A DNA stretch of 64,000 nt, taken from positions 94,265 through 158,264 of the forward strand of contig NZ_JALDAX010000021.1 of NCBI RefSeq assembly GCF_022698145.1, read 5' to 3'. The notes beneath the pieces were generated by a model. That model made no database searches and was not told the DNA's origin. It saw only the letters and a program-made list of their open reading frames with translations. Source of the DNA: Streptomyces spinosisporus (lineage in GTDB: Bacteria; Actinomycetota; Actinomycetes; Streptomycetales; Streptomycetaceae). The position numbers were made by a program, and so were the translations under genes. Shown here in pieces: positions 1-9,252 of the stretch (its first letter is position 1; the number at the start of each line of letters is the position of its first letter).

Positions 1-753
1 AGCGCGGACGCACTGTCGCAGTTCGTCGCCTGGCCCGGCCTGCTCGCCTACCAGGGCCGGGCGAAGGCCCTGTACGACGGTGCCCAGCTGAACCTCCCCA
101 CCTTCCACGGCGTCACCGCCCGCGAGGACTTCGCGCAGCGACGACCGGCCGTACTGGAGGCCTTCCTCAAGGCCCAGGCCGAGGCCACCGACTATCTCGA
201 CACCCATCCCGTCGCCGCCGCCGAGAAGGTCGCGAAGGCCACCGAACTCCCCGCCGAGGTCGTCTACCTCTACAACGGCGCCCACGGCATCTCCACCTTC
301 GACCCGGCGATCAAGCCGCAGCTCGTCTCCGCGCTGAAGAAGGACGTCTCGGTCCTGAAGGCCGAGAAGCTGACCGGCGACATCGACGTGGACTCCTTCG
401 TCGACGACCAGTACGTCAAGAAGGCACTCGGCGCCGACTACGCCACGCATCTCGCCTCCGCCCCACCGACGGCCGCCGGCGAGGTGTGGCCCAAGGGCGC
501 CGAGAAGACGACTGAGTTCAAGTCCGCCACCGATCTGCTGCGTTACGTCGCCGGACACAAGGACGGCATCCGCGCGGCCTATGTCCCCGACGCCACCACC
601 GGCACCCTCTGGTTCGCCGACAAGGCGGTCTGGGTGGCCGACGGCGACCGGCTCCTGCCCTTCGTCGCACCGGCGACCGCGAAGGCGTACGCCGCCGCGC
701 ACGGCGGTGCCCGCGTCATCACGTACGCCGACGCTCTGCGGCGGGCGTCATGA
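1..753 (+). CDS. ABC transporter substrate-binding protein, 3' part (cut by window edge)
   Basis: The reading frame is open from base 1, so only the carboxy-terminal 250 residues are visible; the amino terminus and any lipoprotein signal lie outside the window. The visible part has the run of short helices expected of the second lobe of a periplasmic-binding fold. The next gene starts inside its last codons (ATG at 750, TGA at 751-753), and the permease and ATPase that follow are of the nitrate/sulfonate/taurine (SsuABC/TauABC) type, so this is inferred to be the matching solute receptor. The ligand cannot be read from the sequence. An aliphatic sulfonate, thiamine-precursor-like or other small molecule are all possible. 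Confidence 0.85.
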   Translation, partial: SADALSQFVAWPGLLAYQGRAKALYDGAQLNLPTFHGVTAREDFAQRRPAVLEAFLKAQAEATDYLDTHPVAAAEKVAKATELPAEVVYLYNGAHGISTFDPAIKPQLVSALKKDVSVLKAEKLTGDIDVDSFVDDQYVKKALGADYATHLASAPPTAAGEVWPKGAEKTTEFKSATDLLRYVAGHKDGIRAAYVPDATTGTLWFADKAVWVADGDRLLPFVAPATAKAYAAAHGGARVITYADALRRAS

Positions 754-1628
754 CCCGGCGGCCGCTTGCACGCCATGCGCTCCGGGCCCTCTCCCTGGCC
801 GCCGCCCTCGGCCTGTGGCAGCTGCTGACCAGCCTGAACGTCGACCTGTGGCTGCGCTTCTCGCAGTTCCCCACCGTCACCGACGTGGCCCGCACCTTCG
901 CCGACCGGCTGTCCGGCCCCGACTACTGGACGGACCTCACCGACAGCCTGACCCGCATCCTCACCGGCTTCGTGCTCGCCGCCGTACTGGGAGTGGCGGC
1001 GGGCGTGCTCGTGGCGAGCTCCCGTCTCGCCGAGGACCTGCTCGGCCCGGTCCTCGAAGTCGTCCGCCCGATCCCCGCGATCGCCCTGGTCCCGGTCGCC
1101 ATCCTGCTGTTCCCCTCCAACGAACAGGGCATCGTCTTCATCACCTTCACCGCCGCCTTCTTCCCGGTCCTGGTCTCCACCCGGCACGCGGTCCGCGCCC
1201 TGACCCCGGTGTGGGAGGAGGCGGTCCGCACGATGGGCGGCGGACGGTGGCGCGTCCTCGGCTCGGTCGTCCTGCCGGGCGCGCTGCCCGGCATCTTCGG
1301 CGGCCTGTCGGTCGGCATCGGCGTCTCGTGGATCTGTGTCATCTCCGCCGAGATGATCTCCGGCCAGTACGGCGTCGGCTACCGCACCTGGCAGGACTAC
1401 ACCGTCGTCAACTACGCCGGTGTCCTCGTCGGCATGGTCACCATCGGCGTGCTCGGCTGGGTCACCTCCACGGCGGTGGAACTCCTCGGCCGCCGTCTGA
1501 CCCGCTGGCTGCCGCGCACCTCCTACGTCCCCGCCGCCCGGCCCGTACGGCGCGTGCGTGACACCGGGGCCGCAGCGCCGGCGACGTCCACGACCAAGGA
1601 GGAGGCACCCCATGACCAGCTCGTCTGA
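750..1628 (+). CDS. ABC transporter permease, SsuC/TauC type
   Basis: This 292-residue integral membrane protein has an amino-terminal anchor, about six hydrophobic segments and the permease coupling loop (EEAVRTMGGG followed by VVLPGALPGI, roughly residues 151-176), which contacts the ATPase subunit. It is the usual length for the binding-protein-dependent transport inner membrane family. The ATG overlaps the stop of the binding protein gene by four bases, and its own end overlaps the ATPase start, so the three genes are translationally coupled. The gene is predicted to form the membrane channel of an importer for an unknown solute. The last residues are low complexity and only lightly constrained. 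Confidence 0.92.
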   Translation: MTRRPLARHALRALSLAAALGLWQLLTSLNVDLWLRFSQFPTVTDVARTFADRLSGPDYWTDLTDSLTRILTGFVLAAVLGVAAGVLVASSRLAEDLLGPVLEVVRPIPAIALVPVAILLFPSNEQGIVFITFTAAFFPVLVSTRHAVRALTPVWEEAVRTMGGGRWRVLGSVVLPGALPGIFGGLSVGIGVSWICVISAEMISGQYGVGYRTWQDYTVVNYAGVLVGMVTIGVLGWVTSTAVELLGRRLTRWLPRTSYVPAARPVRRVRDTGAAAPATSTTKEEAPHDQLV

Positions 1629-2379
1629 CGTCCGCCCGGCCTCCCGCACCGGGGCGGGGCTCTCGCTGCACGGCGCCGTCCTCGGGCGGCCCGGCGCGCC
1701 GGTGCTCGACGCGGTGGACCTGGACGTGGCCCCCGGCGAGATCCTCACCGTCGTCGGCCCCTCCGGATGCGGCAAGTCGACCCTGCTGCGCACACTCGCC
1801 GGACTGCTGTCCCCCCTCGCAGGCACAGCCGGCCAGGACGGAAACCCGCTGACGGGTCCCTCCGCCGACCGCGCACTGATCTTCCAGGAGGACGCGCTCC
1901 TGCCCTGGCGCACCCTGCGCACCAACGTCGAACTTCCCCTCGCCATCCGTGGGTTGCCCCGCTCCGAACGCCGCGCCCAGGCCGAGTCCTGGCTCGACCG
2001 GGTCGGACTCACCGACCACGCACGGCAGTTGCCGCACCGCGTCTCCGGCGGACAGCGCCAGCGCGCCCAGCTGGCCAGGGCGCTCGCCGGAGCTCCCCGC
2101 GCCGTCCTCATGGACGAACCCTTCGGCGCCCTCGACGCCCAGACCCGCGCAGGCATGCAGGACCTGCTCGTGGAGGTCCTGCACGGCACCGGCGCGACCG
2201 TCGTCTTCGTCACCCACGACGTGGACGAGGCCCTCTTCCTCGGCGACCGCGTGGCGCTCCTCGGCAACGGCCGGCTCACCGCCGTACGCGACGTGCCGCG
2301 CCCGCGCGACCGTACGGCGCACGACGATCCCGCGCGCGTGGCGCTGCGGCGCGACGTCCTCTCCTCGCTCGGTACCTGA
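1612..2379 (+). CDS. ABC transporter ATP-binding protein, SsuB/TauB type
   Basis: This 255-residue ABC ATPase has Walker A GPSGCGKST (residues 49-57), Q-loop Gln92, signature VSGGQ (144-148), Walker B VLMDEP (165-170) and H-loop His202. It powers the importer encoded just upstream. I chose ATG 1612 rather than an upstream in-frame start because AAGGAGGAG sits seven bases before it and because the upstream extension is only arginine- and proline-rich. The gene begins inside the last codons of the permease gene. The next gene follows after 29 bases and is probably in the same operon. Confidence 0.93.
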   Translation: MTSSSDVRPASRTGAGLSLHGAVLGRPGAPVLDAVDLDVAPGEILTVVGPSGCGKSTLLRTLAGLLSPLAGTAGQDGNPLTGPSADRALIFQEDALLPWRTLRTNVELPLAIRGLPRSERRAQAESWLDRVGLTDHARQLPHRVSGGQRQRAQLARALAGAPRAVLMDEPFGALDAQTRAGMQDLLVEVLHGTGATVVFVTHDVDEALFLGDRVALLGNGRLTAVRDVPRPRDRTAHDDPARVALRRDVLSSLGT

Positions 2380-2408
2380 AAGGCACCCCGGAACCGAAGG
2401 GCACCCCG

Positions 2409-5195
2409 GTGACCACCCCCGTGAACACCCCCCTGCAGATCCCCGCGCTCACCGACGCCGAGGAGATCCGCTGCGACGTCCTCGTCGTCGGCGGTGGCAC
2501 CGCCGGCACCATGGCCGCGCTGACCGCCGCCGAGCACGGCGCGAACGTGCTCCTCCTGGAGAAGGCTCACGTCCGCCACTCCGGCGCGCTCGCCATGGGC
2601 ATGGACGGCGTCAACAACGCGGTGATCCCCGGCCGCGCCGAGCCCGACGACTACGTCGCCGAGATCACCCGCGCCAACGACGGCATCGTCGACCAGTCCA
2701 CCGTCCGCCAGACCGCCACCCGCGGCTTCGCCATGGTGCAGCGCCTGGAGTCGTACGGCGTGAAGTTCGAGAAGGACGAGCACGGCGACTACGCGGTCCG
2801 CCAGGTGCACCGCTCCGGCTCCTATGTGCTGCCGATGCCGGAGGGCAAGGACGTCAAGAAGGTGCTGTACCGGCAGCTGCGGCGGCGCGAGATGCGCGAG
2901 CGGATCCGCATCGAGAACCGCGTGATGCCGGTACGGGTGCTGACCGCCGGGGGGCGGGCGGTGGGAGCGGCCGGCTTCAACACCCGCACGGGGGCGTTCG
3001 TGACGGTACGCGCGGGCGCCGTGATCCTCGCGACCGGCGCCTGCGGCCGCCTCGGCCTGCCTGCCTCCGGCTACCTGTACGGCACGTACGAGAACCCGAC
3101 CAACGCGGGCGACGGCTACGCGATGGCGTACCACGCGGGCGCCGAGCTCACCGGCATCGAGTGCTTCCAGATCAACCCGCTGATCAAGGACTACAACGGC
3201 CCCGCCTGCGCCTACGTCGCCAATCCCTTCGGCGGCTACCAGGTCAACCGGCACGGCGAACGCTTCGTCGACTCCGACTACTGGTCGGGCCAGATGATGG
3301 CCGAGTTCGCGGCGGAGGTCGCGAGCGACCGCGGCCCGGTGTATCTGAAGCTGAGCCATCTGCCGGAGGAGTCGGTCTCCGCGCTGGAGTCGATCCTCCA
3401 CTCGACCGAGCGCCCCACCCGCGGCACCTTCCACGCGGGCCGCGGCCACGACTACCGCACGCACGACGTCGAGATGCACATCTCCGAGATCGGCCTGTGC
3501 GGCGGCCACTCCGCCTCCGGCGTCCGGGTCGACGACCACGCCCGGACGACCGTCCCCGGTCTCTACGCCGCCGGCGACCTCGCGTGCGTGCCGCACAACT
3601 ACATGATCGGCGCCTTCGTCTTCGGCGACCTGGCGGGGGCGGACGCCTCCCAGTACCAGCCCTACGAGGGCGAGTTGCCGAAGGAGCAGCTGCGCGCGGC
3701 GCACGAGCTGATCTACCGCCCGCTGCGCAACCCGGACGGGCCGCCGCAGCCCCAAGTCGAGTACAAACTGCGCCGCTTCGTGAACGACTACGTGGCCCCG
3801 CCGAAGTCGGGCGCCCGGCTGTCCCTGGCCCTGGAGGCCTTCGAACGGATGCACGACGACATCGCGCGGATGGGCGCGCGCACCCCGCACGAGCTGATGC
3901 GCTGCGCCGAGGTCTCCTTCATCCGGGACTGCGCCGAGATGGCCGCGCGTGCCTCCCTGGCCCGCACCGAGTCCCGCTGGGGCCTCTACCACGACCGCCT
4001 CGACCATCCCCGTCGCGACGACGCCTCCTGGTTCCACCACCTCGATCTGCACAAGTCCCCCTCCGGATCGATGGAGTTCACGGCTCGTCCCGTGGCTCCG
4101 TACCTCGTTCCCGTCGACGAGTTCACTCCCGTCGGCGGCCCTTCCCGTCACCTCGGCGAGGTCCACGCCGAGGACGTCGCCACCGCCGGCCCGCGCGACG
4201 CGGCCCCGGTGGCGTCCGGGACACAGAGCACGACGCCGGTCGCGGCCGGTGCCGCGCGCACCGAACCCTCCCTCCCGGACCCCGGCCAGGCCTCGACCCG
4301 TCTCCTGGAGCTCGTCGCCCTCGCCGAGGAGGAACCCGAACTCACCGCCCTGCAGCCCTACTTGACCGACCCGGCGCCCGCCGTCCGCCGCGAGGCCGTC
4401 GCCGTCCTCACCGAGACGGTGCCGCCGGGCACGGGTCCCGCCCTCGCCGAGGTCCTGCGCGACAGCGCCGCCGAGGTGCGGGCCGCGGCCGCCGCGTCTC
4501 TGCGCGAACTGGTCGAGACCCTGCCCGCGGAACCCGCCCTGCGCGACGGCCTCGCCACCGCCCTCACCGAGCAGGACCCCGTCGTCCGCGCCGCCTCGCT
4601 CGACGCTCTGCGTGCGCTGCGCCTGGGTGACGCAGCGCTGTTCACCGGAGCGCTGACGGACTCGGACATCCCCGTCCGCATCGAGGCCGTCCGCGCCCTC
4701 GTCTCCGTGGACGCCGCCGCGGAACTGGCCCGGGCCGCCACCACCGATCCGTCCCGCGAGGTCCGCGTCACCGTCGCCAAGGCCCTGGCGACGGTGTGGG
4801 CGGACCGGGCCGGCGACCCGGACGACCTCGATGTCGTACTCACCGCCCTGGCCGACCTCACGGGCGACCCCGACGCCCTGGTCCGGGGCGCCGCCTACGG
4901 AGCGCTGGGCACCACCGGCTGCCCACCACCCCTCGCCGCACGCGCCGTGGCCGCCCTGTCCGACGCCGCCTGGCAGGTGAGGTCGGGCGCCGCGACCGCT
5001 CTCTCCACCGCCGCCCCGGACATCGCCGTCCCGGCCCTGGCCAAGTCCCTCGCCGACCCGAACGCCGACGTACGCAAGGCAGCAGTCCTCGCCCTCACCC
5101 ACCACACCGACACCCACGCCGCCCGAGCCGCCCTCGCCACAGCCACATCAGACCCGGACGCAGATGTCCGGGCGTACGCAACACGGGCCCTGTGA
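2409..5195 (+). CDS. FrdA/SdhA-type flavoprotein fused to a HEAT-repeat domain
   Basis: This 928-residue protein has two parts. Residues about 20-600 form a fumarate reductase/succinate dehydrogenase-type FAD enzyme, with dinucleotide-binding VVGGGTAGT, the HSGALAMGMDG stretch near the flavin, and a late GLYAAGDLA motif closing over FAD. After a Pro/Ala-rich linker, residues about 650-928 are a series of roughly eight or nine HEAT-like repeats, recognisable by recurring DPxxxVRxxA helices. GTG 2409 was chosen because GAAGGG lies 10 bases upstream and the encoded start matches the flavin-binding beta strand spacing. No iron-sulfur partner follows it in the window. Its place behind an SsuABC-like importer suggests that it acts on the imported compound, which is inference. 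Dicarboxylate oxidoreduction is not demonstrated by the sequence. Confidence 0.85.
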   Translation: MTTPVNTPLQIPALTDAEEIRCDVLVVGGGTAGTMAALTAAEHGANVLLLEKAHVRHSGALAMGMDGVNNAVIPGRAEPDDYVAEITRANDGIVDQSTVRQTATRGFAMVQRLESYGVKFEKDEHGDYAVRQVHRSGSYVLPMPEGKDVKKVLYRQLRRREMRERIRIENRVMPVRVLTAGGRAVGAAGFNTRTGAFVTVRAGAVILATGACGRLGLPASGYLYGTYENPTNAGDGYAMAYHAGAELTGIECFQINPLIKDYNGPACAYVANPFGGYQVNRHGERFVDSDYWSGQMMAEFAAEVASDRGPVYLKLSHLPEESVSALESILHSTERPTRGTFHAGRGHDYRTHDVEMHISEIGLCGGHSASGVRVDDHARTTVPGLYAAGDLACVPHNYMIGAFVFGDLAGADASQYQPYEGELPKEQLRAAHELIYRPLRNPDGPPQPQVEYKLRRFVNDYVAPPKSGARLSLALEAFERMHDDIARMGARTPHELMRCAEVSFIRDCAEMAARASLARTESRWGLYHDRLDHPRRDDASWFHHLDLHKSPSGSMEFTARPVAPYLVPVDEFTPVGGPSRHLGEVHAEDVATAGPRDAAPVASGTQSTTPVAAGAARTEPSLPDPGQASTRLLELVALAEEEPELTALQPYLTDPAPAVRREAVAVLTETVPPGTGPALAEVLRDSAAEVRAAAAASLRELVETLPAEPALRDGLATALTEQDPVVRAASLDALRALRLGDAALFTGALTDSDIPVRIEAVRALVSVDAAAELARAATTDPSREVRVTVAKALATVWADRAGDPDDLDVVLTALADLTGDPDALVRGAAYGALGTTGCPPPLAARAVAALSDAAWQVRSGAATALSTAAPDIAVPALAKSLADPNADVRKAAVLALTHHTDTHAARAALATATSDPDADVRAYATRAL

Positions 5196-5393
5196 GGACG
5201 CTTTTCGGGGCGGGCGGGGGACGGTGACGATGTCGGCCACTACAGGCAGGTGACCGTGACGCCGCCCTCTACGACGGGTCGGGCCCTGTCACGCCCTAGG
5301 TGCGGGCAAGCCGTGTGACGCTCTCGGCTGCGGGCTGGCCCCGGGACGCGCCCTCCCCCGCGGACCGGCGTCCCCACGGCACCGGCCCGCCCC

Positions 5394-7403
5394 CTATATC
5401 CAGTCCTCCGGCTCCGGCTCCGCGTCCATCTCGGGCCAGTGGTCGTCGGAGCTCGCGGTGGCATCCGCTGCCGGCCTCGCCGCAGGGATATCCGCAGGAG
5501 CTGCCCCGCCCCCCGCACCAGGTGGCCCGCCCAACTCAGCCAGCACCGCCAGCACCCCCTCCCCGTACGTAGCCAGCTTCTTCTCCCCCACTCCGCCGAT
5601 CCCCCCGAGCTCGCGCACCGACGTCGGCCAGGTGGTGGCGATCTCGCGGAGGGTGGCGTCGTGGAAGATGACGTAGGCCGGGACCCCCTGTTCCCGGGCC
5701 TGTTCCGCGCGCCAGGCGCGCAGCGCTTCGAACGCGGGCTGCAGTTCCTCGGGCAGCTCGGCCGCGGCGGCCTTGGCCTTGCGCTCGCCCCTGCCGGAAG
5801 ACGCCGACCGCGAGGTCACCGGCTTCTTCGGCTCCTTGCGCAGCGGCACCTCCCGCTCGCGCCGCAGCACCGATCCGCTGGCCTCGGTCAGCACAAGCGT
5901 GCCGTACTCCCCCTCGACCGCGAGCAGCCCCTGTGCCAGCAACTGCCGTACGGTGCCCCGCCATTCGCCCTCGGTGAGCTCCTCGCCGATACCGAACACG
6001 GACAGCTGGTCGTGGTCGAACTGGATCACCTTGGCCGTGCGCCGCCCGAGCAGGATGTCGACGATCTGCACCGCACCGAACTTCTGCCCCCGCTCACGCT
6101 GCAGCCGCACCACCGTCGACAGCACCTTCTGCGCGGCGACCGTGCCGTCCCAGGTCTCCGGTGTGGTCAGGCAGGTGTCGCAGTTGCCGCAGCCCGCGGG
6201 ATCGGGGTCCTGGCCGAAGTAGGCGAGAAGCTGACCGCGGCGGCACTGGACCGTCTCGCACAGCGCCAGCATCGAGTCCAGGTGGGCGGCGGCCCGGCGC
6301 CGGAACGCCTCGTCCCCCTCGCCGGTCTGGATCAGCTTGCGCTGCTGTATGACGTCGTTGAGGCCGTATGCCATCCAGGCCGTGGAGGGCAGTCCGTCCC
6401 GCCCCGCGCGACCCGTCTCCTGGTAGTACCCCTCGACGGACTTCGGCAGGTCGAGGTGGGCGACGAAGCGCACGTCCGGTTTGTCGATGCCCATGCCGAA
6501 GGCGATGGTCGCGACCACGACCAGCCCCTCCTCGCGCAGGAACCGGGACTGGTGCGCCGCGCGCGTGCCCGCGTCCAGGCCCGCGTGGTACGGCACCGCC
6601 TCGATGCCGTTGCGGCTGAGGAACTCGGCCGTCGCCTCGACGGACTTGCGCGAGAGGCAGTACACGATGCCCGCGTCGCCCTTGTGCTCCTCGCGCAGGA
6701 AGGTCAGCAGCTGCTTCTTGGGGTCGGCCTTGGGCACGATGCGGTACTGGATGTTGGGACGGTCGAAGCTCGCCACGAAGTGCCGGGCCGTCGGCATGTT
6801 CAGACGCTGGGTGATCTCCTGGTGCGTCGCACGCGTGGCGGTCGCCGTGAGCGCGACCCGGGGGACGTCCGGCCAGCGCTCACCGAGCAGGGACAGGGCG
6901 AGATAGTCGGGACGGAAGTCGTGGCCCCACTGGGAGACACAGTGCGCCTCGTCGATCGCGAAGAGCGAGATCTTGCCGCGGGAGAGCAGTTCGAGCGTCG
7001 AGTCGAGCCGCAGCCGCTCCGGCGCCAGATACAGCAGGTCCAGCTCCCCGGCGAGGAACTCGGCCTCGACCACGCGTCGCTCGTCGAAGTCCTGCGTGGA
7101 GTTCATGAACCCGGCCCGCACGCCGAGCGCTCGCAGCGCGTCCACCTGGTCCTGCATCAGCGCGATGAGCGGGGACACCACAATGCCCGTACCGGGTCTG
7201 ACCAGGGCCGGGATCTGGTAGCACAGCGACTTTCCGCCGCCGGTCGGCATGAGCACCACGGCGTCGCCGCCGGCCACCACATGCTCGATGACCGCTTCCT
7301 GCTCGCCGCGGAAGGTCTCGTAGCCGAAGACCCGGTGCAGCGTGGCCAACGCCTCGCTCTCGGTCACCCCTGGCATCTCGCTGATACCGCCCGTCCCACC
7401 CAT
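5394..7403 (-). CDS. recQ: ATP-dependent DNA helicase RecQ
   Basis: This 669-residue superfamily 2 helicase unwinds DNA 3' to 5' in recombination and repair. It shows Walker A PTGGGKS (residues 53-59), the DEAH box followed by CVSQWGHDFRPDY, motif VI QETGRAGRDG, the RecQ zinc-binding cysteines (CGNCDTC with an upstream partner Cys), a winged-helix region and a carboxy-terminal HRDC-like domain. ATG 7403 was chosen over upstream starts because a GGGGGG ribosome-binding stretch lies just before it and the upstream extension is not RecQ-like. It is slightly longer than the roughly 610-residue E. coli enzyme because of a basic spacer before HRDC and an acidic tail. It is convergent with the flavoprotein gene; the 198 bases between hold no clear terminator. 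Confidence 0.95.
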   Translation of the reverse strand: MGGTGGISEMPGVTESEALATLHRVFGYETFRGEQEAVIEHVVAGGDAVVLMPTGGGKSLCYQIPALVRPGTGIVVSPLIALMQDQVDALRALGVRAGFMNSTQDFDERRVVEAEFLAGELDLLYLAPERLRLDSTLELLSRGKISLFAIDEAHCVSQWGHDFRPDYLALSLLGERWPDVPRVALTATATRATHQEITQRLNMPTARHFVASFDRPNIQYRIVPKADPKKQLLTFLREEHKGDAGIVYCLSRKSVEATAEFLSRNGIEAVPYHAGLDAGTRAAHQSRFLREEGLVVVATIAFGMGIDKPDVRFVAHLDLPKSVEGYYQETGRAGRDGLPSTAWMAYGLNDVIQQRKLIQTGEGDEAFRRRAAAHLDSMLALCETVQCRRGQLLAYFGQDPDPAGCGNCDTCLTTPETWDGTVAAQKVLSTVVRLQRERGQKFGAVQIVDILLGRRTAKVIQFDHDQLSVFGIGEELTEGEWRGTVRQLLAQGLLAVEGEYGTLVLTEASGSVLRREREVPLRKEPKKPVTSRSASSGRGERKAKAAAAELPEELQPAFEALRAWRAEQAREQGVPAYVIFHDATLREIATTWPTSVRELGGIGGVGEKKLATYGEGVLAVLAELGGPPGAGGGAAPADIPAARPAADATASSDDHWPEMDAEPEPEDWI

Positions 7404-7502
7404 CGTCGTGCCCCCCGTACGTCGTCCCTCGACCACTGCCTCCACGATAGGGGCCCGCACCGACAGCCCCGGAGTTATCCACAGGCCCCGGCACAGCAGT
7501 GA

Positions 7503-7529
7503 GCCCCGGTTCCCGTCGAGAACCGGGGC
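7503..7529 (-). terminator. Hairpin downstream of the nuo operon
   Basis: A perfect 10-bp inverted repeat (GCCCCGGTTC at 7503-7512 and its complement at 7520-7529, loop of 7) lies 65 bases after the nuoN stop and before recQ. This matches the U-tail-less GC hairpins common at Streptomyces operon ends. No T-run follows on either strand. Confidence 0.7.
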
Positions 7530-7539
7530 CCCTCCACAG

Positions 7540-7605
7540 GCACCGCAGGCCGACGGCGCAGGCACCGCAGGTCAGCGGTACACGCACCGCAGGTCAGCGC
7601 ACGAA
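7540..7605. repeat. Three tandem 22-bp units at the 3' end of nuoN
   Basis: Three head-to-tail units begin at 7540, 7562 and 7584, each opening with GCACCGCAGG. The second and third share their first 16 bases exactly; the first is more diverged. The third unit contains the nuoN stop codon, so the repeats copy the end of the gene and the bases just after it. Confidence 0.8.
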
Positions 7606-9252
7606 CACTCCCGCCTGGTTCGCCAGGTCGAGGAAGTACTGCGGCGCCACACCGAGCACCAGCGTGACCACCACACCGAGGCCGATCGCCGTCATCGTCA
7701 GCGGCGACGGCACGGCGACCGTCGGGCCCTCGGGCCGCGGCTCGCTGAAGAACATCAGCACGATCACGCGGATGTAGAAGAAGGCCGCGACCGCGGACGA
7801 GATCACACCGATCACGACCAGCGGGGCCGCCCCGCCCTCCGCCGCCGCCTTGAACACGGCGAACTTCCCCGCGAACCCGGAGGTCAGCGGGATACCGGCG
7901 AAGGCCAGCAGGAACACCGCGAACACGGCCGCCACCAGCGGTGAACGGCGCCCGAGCCCGGCCCACTTGGACAGATGCGTCGCCTCGCCGCCCGCGTCGC
8001 GCACCAGCGTGACCACGGCGAAGGCGCCGAGGGTCACGAAGGAGTACGCGGCCAGGTAGAAGAGGACGGAGGAGACGCCGTCCTTCGAGGTCGCGATGAC
8101 ACCCGCGAGGATGAATCCCGCGTGCGCGATCGACGAGTACGCCAGCAGCCGCTTGATGTCGGTCTGGGTGATCGCGACGATCGCACCGCCCAGCATGGTG
8201 ACGATCGCGACGGCCCACATGACCGGCCGCCAGTCCCAGCGCAGTCCGGGCAGGACGACGTACAGCAGGCGCAGCAGCGCTCCGAACGCCGCCACCTTCG
8301 TCGCCGCCGCCATGAACCCGGTCACCGGGGTCGGCGCGCCCTGGTAGACGTCCGGCGTCCACATGTGGAACGGAACCGCGCTCACCTTGAACAGCAGCCC
8401 CATGACGATCATGGCGCCGCCGACGAGCAGCAGCGCGTCGTTGCCCATGGTGTCGGCGAGCGCCGGGTCGACGTTCGTGACGGTCCCGTCGACGACCTGC
8501 GCGATGCGCGCGTACGACACCGAGCCCGCGTAGCCGTACAGGAGCGCGATGCCGAACAGCGTGAACGCCGAGGCGAACGCGCCGAGCAGGAAGTACTTGA
8601 CCGCCGCTTCCTGCGACATGAGCCGCTTGCGGCGGGCCAGTGCGCAGAGCAGGTAGAGCGGGAGGGAGAAGACCTCCAGGGCCACGAACAGCGTCAGCAG
8701 GTCGTTCGCCGAGGGGAACACCAGCATGCCCGCGACCGCGAAGAGCAGCAGCGGGAAGACCTCGGTGGTGGTGAATCCGGCCTTGACGGCGGCCTTCTCG
8801 CTGTCGCTGCCGGGCACGGACGCGGCCTGTGCGGCGAACGAGTCGACGCGGTTGCCGTGCGCCTCCGGGTCGAGGCGCCGCTCGGCGAAGGTGAACAGGC
8901 CGACCAGGCCGGCGAGCAGGATCGTGCCCTGCAGGAACAGGGACGGCCCGTCGACCGCGATCGCGCCCATCGCCGCGATGTGCGCCTTGGTGGTGCCGTA
9001 TCCGTCGGCCGCGAGCGCGACGACCGCCGCGAAGGCGGCGCAGAGCGCGACGGCGGACAGGAACACCTGGGCGAGATAACGGGACTTGCGCGGTACGAAC
9101 GCCTCGATCAGCACCCCGATGATCGCCGCGCACACGACGATCAAGGTGGGCGACAGTTGCCCGTATTCGATCTTCGGCGCGTCGATCTTCGCGATCGGAT
9201 CGGCCGCGGTTGCCGCCGTTGTCCACAGGCTGTGGACGGCTGATGCGCTCAC
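7594..9252 (-). CDS. nuoN: NADH-quinone oxidoreductase subunit N
   Basis: This 552-residue, highly hydrophobic antiporter-like subunit belongs to the complex I membrane arm, with about 14 transmembrane helices and the conserved proton-channel region around GAFASAFTLFGIAL and FKVSAVPFHMWTPD. It is the promoter-distal gene of the nuo operon. The GTG start at 9252 overlaps the nuoM stop by four bases (GTGA). An amino-terminal Ala/Thr-rich leader precedes the first helix. The stop lies within a small tandem repeat and is followed by a hairpin terminator. Confidence 0.97.
   Translation of the reverse strand: MSASAVHSLWTTAATAADPIAKIDAPKIEYGQLSPTLIVVCAAIIGVLIEAFVPRKSRYLAQVFLSAVALCAAFAAVVALAADGYGTTKAHIAAMGAIAVDGPSLFLQGTILLAGLVGLFTFAERRLDPEAHGNRVDSFAAQAASVPGSDSEKAAVKAGFTTTEVFPLLLFAVAGMLVFPSANDLLTLFVALEVFSLPLYLLCALARRKRLMSQEAAVKYFLLGAFASAFTLFGIALLYGYAGSVSYARIAQVVDGTVTNVDPALADTMGNDALLLVGGAMIVMGLLFKVSAVPFHMWTPDVYQGAPTPVTGFMAAATKVAAFGALLRLLYVVLPGLRWDWRPVMWAVAIVTMLGGAIVAITQTDIKRLLAYSSIAHAGFILAGVIATSKDGVSSVLFYLAAYSFVTLGAFAVVTLVRDAGGEATHLSKWAGLGRRSPLVAAVFAVFLLAFAGIPLTSGFAGKFAVFKAAAEGGAAPLVVIGVISSAVAAFFYIRVIVLMFFSEPRPEGPTVAVPSPLTMTAIGLGVVVTLVLGVAPQYFLDLANQAGVFVR

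Noticed and set aside
579..5117. Very long open frame (over 1500 codons) on the minus strand opposite the ABC transporter and flavoprotein genes
   Set aside because: Its predicted product is Gly/Arg/Val-rich without recognisable domains, and the plus strand carries well-supported genes. High-GC DNA routinely gives such antisense frames.
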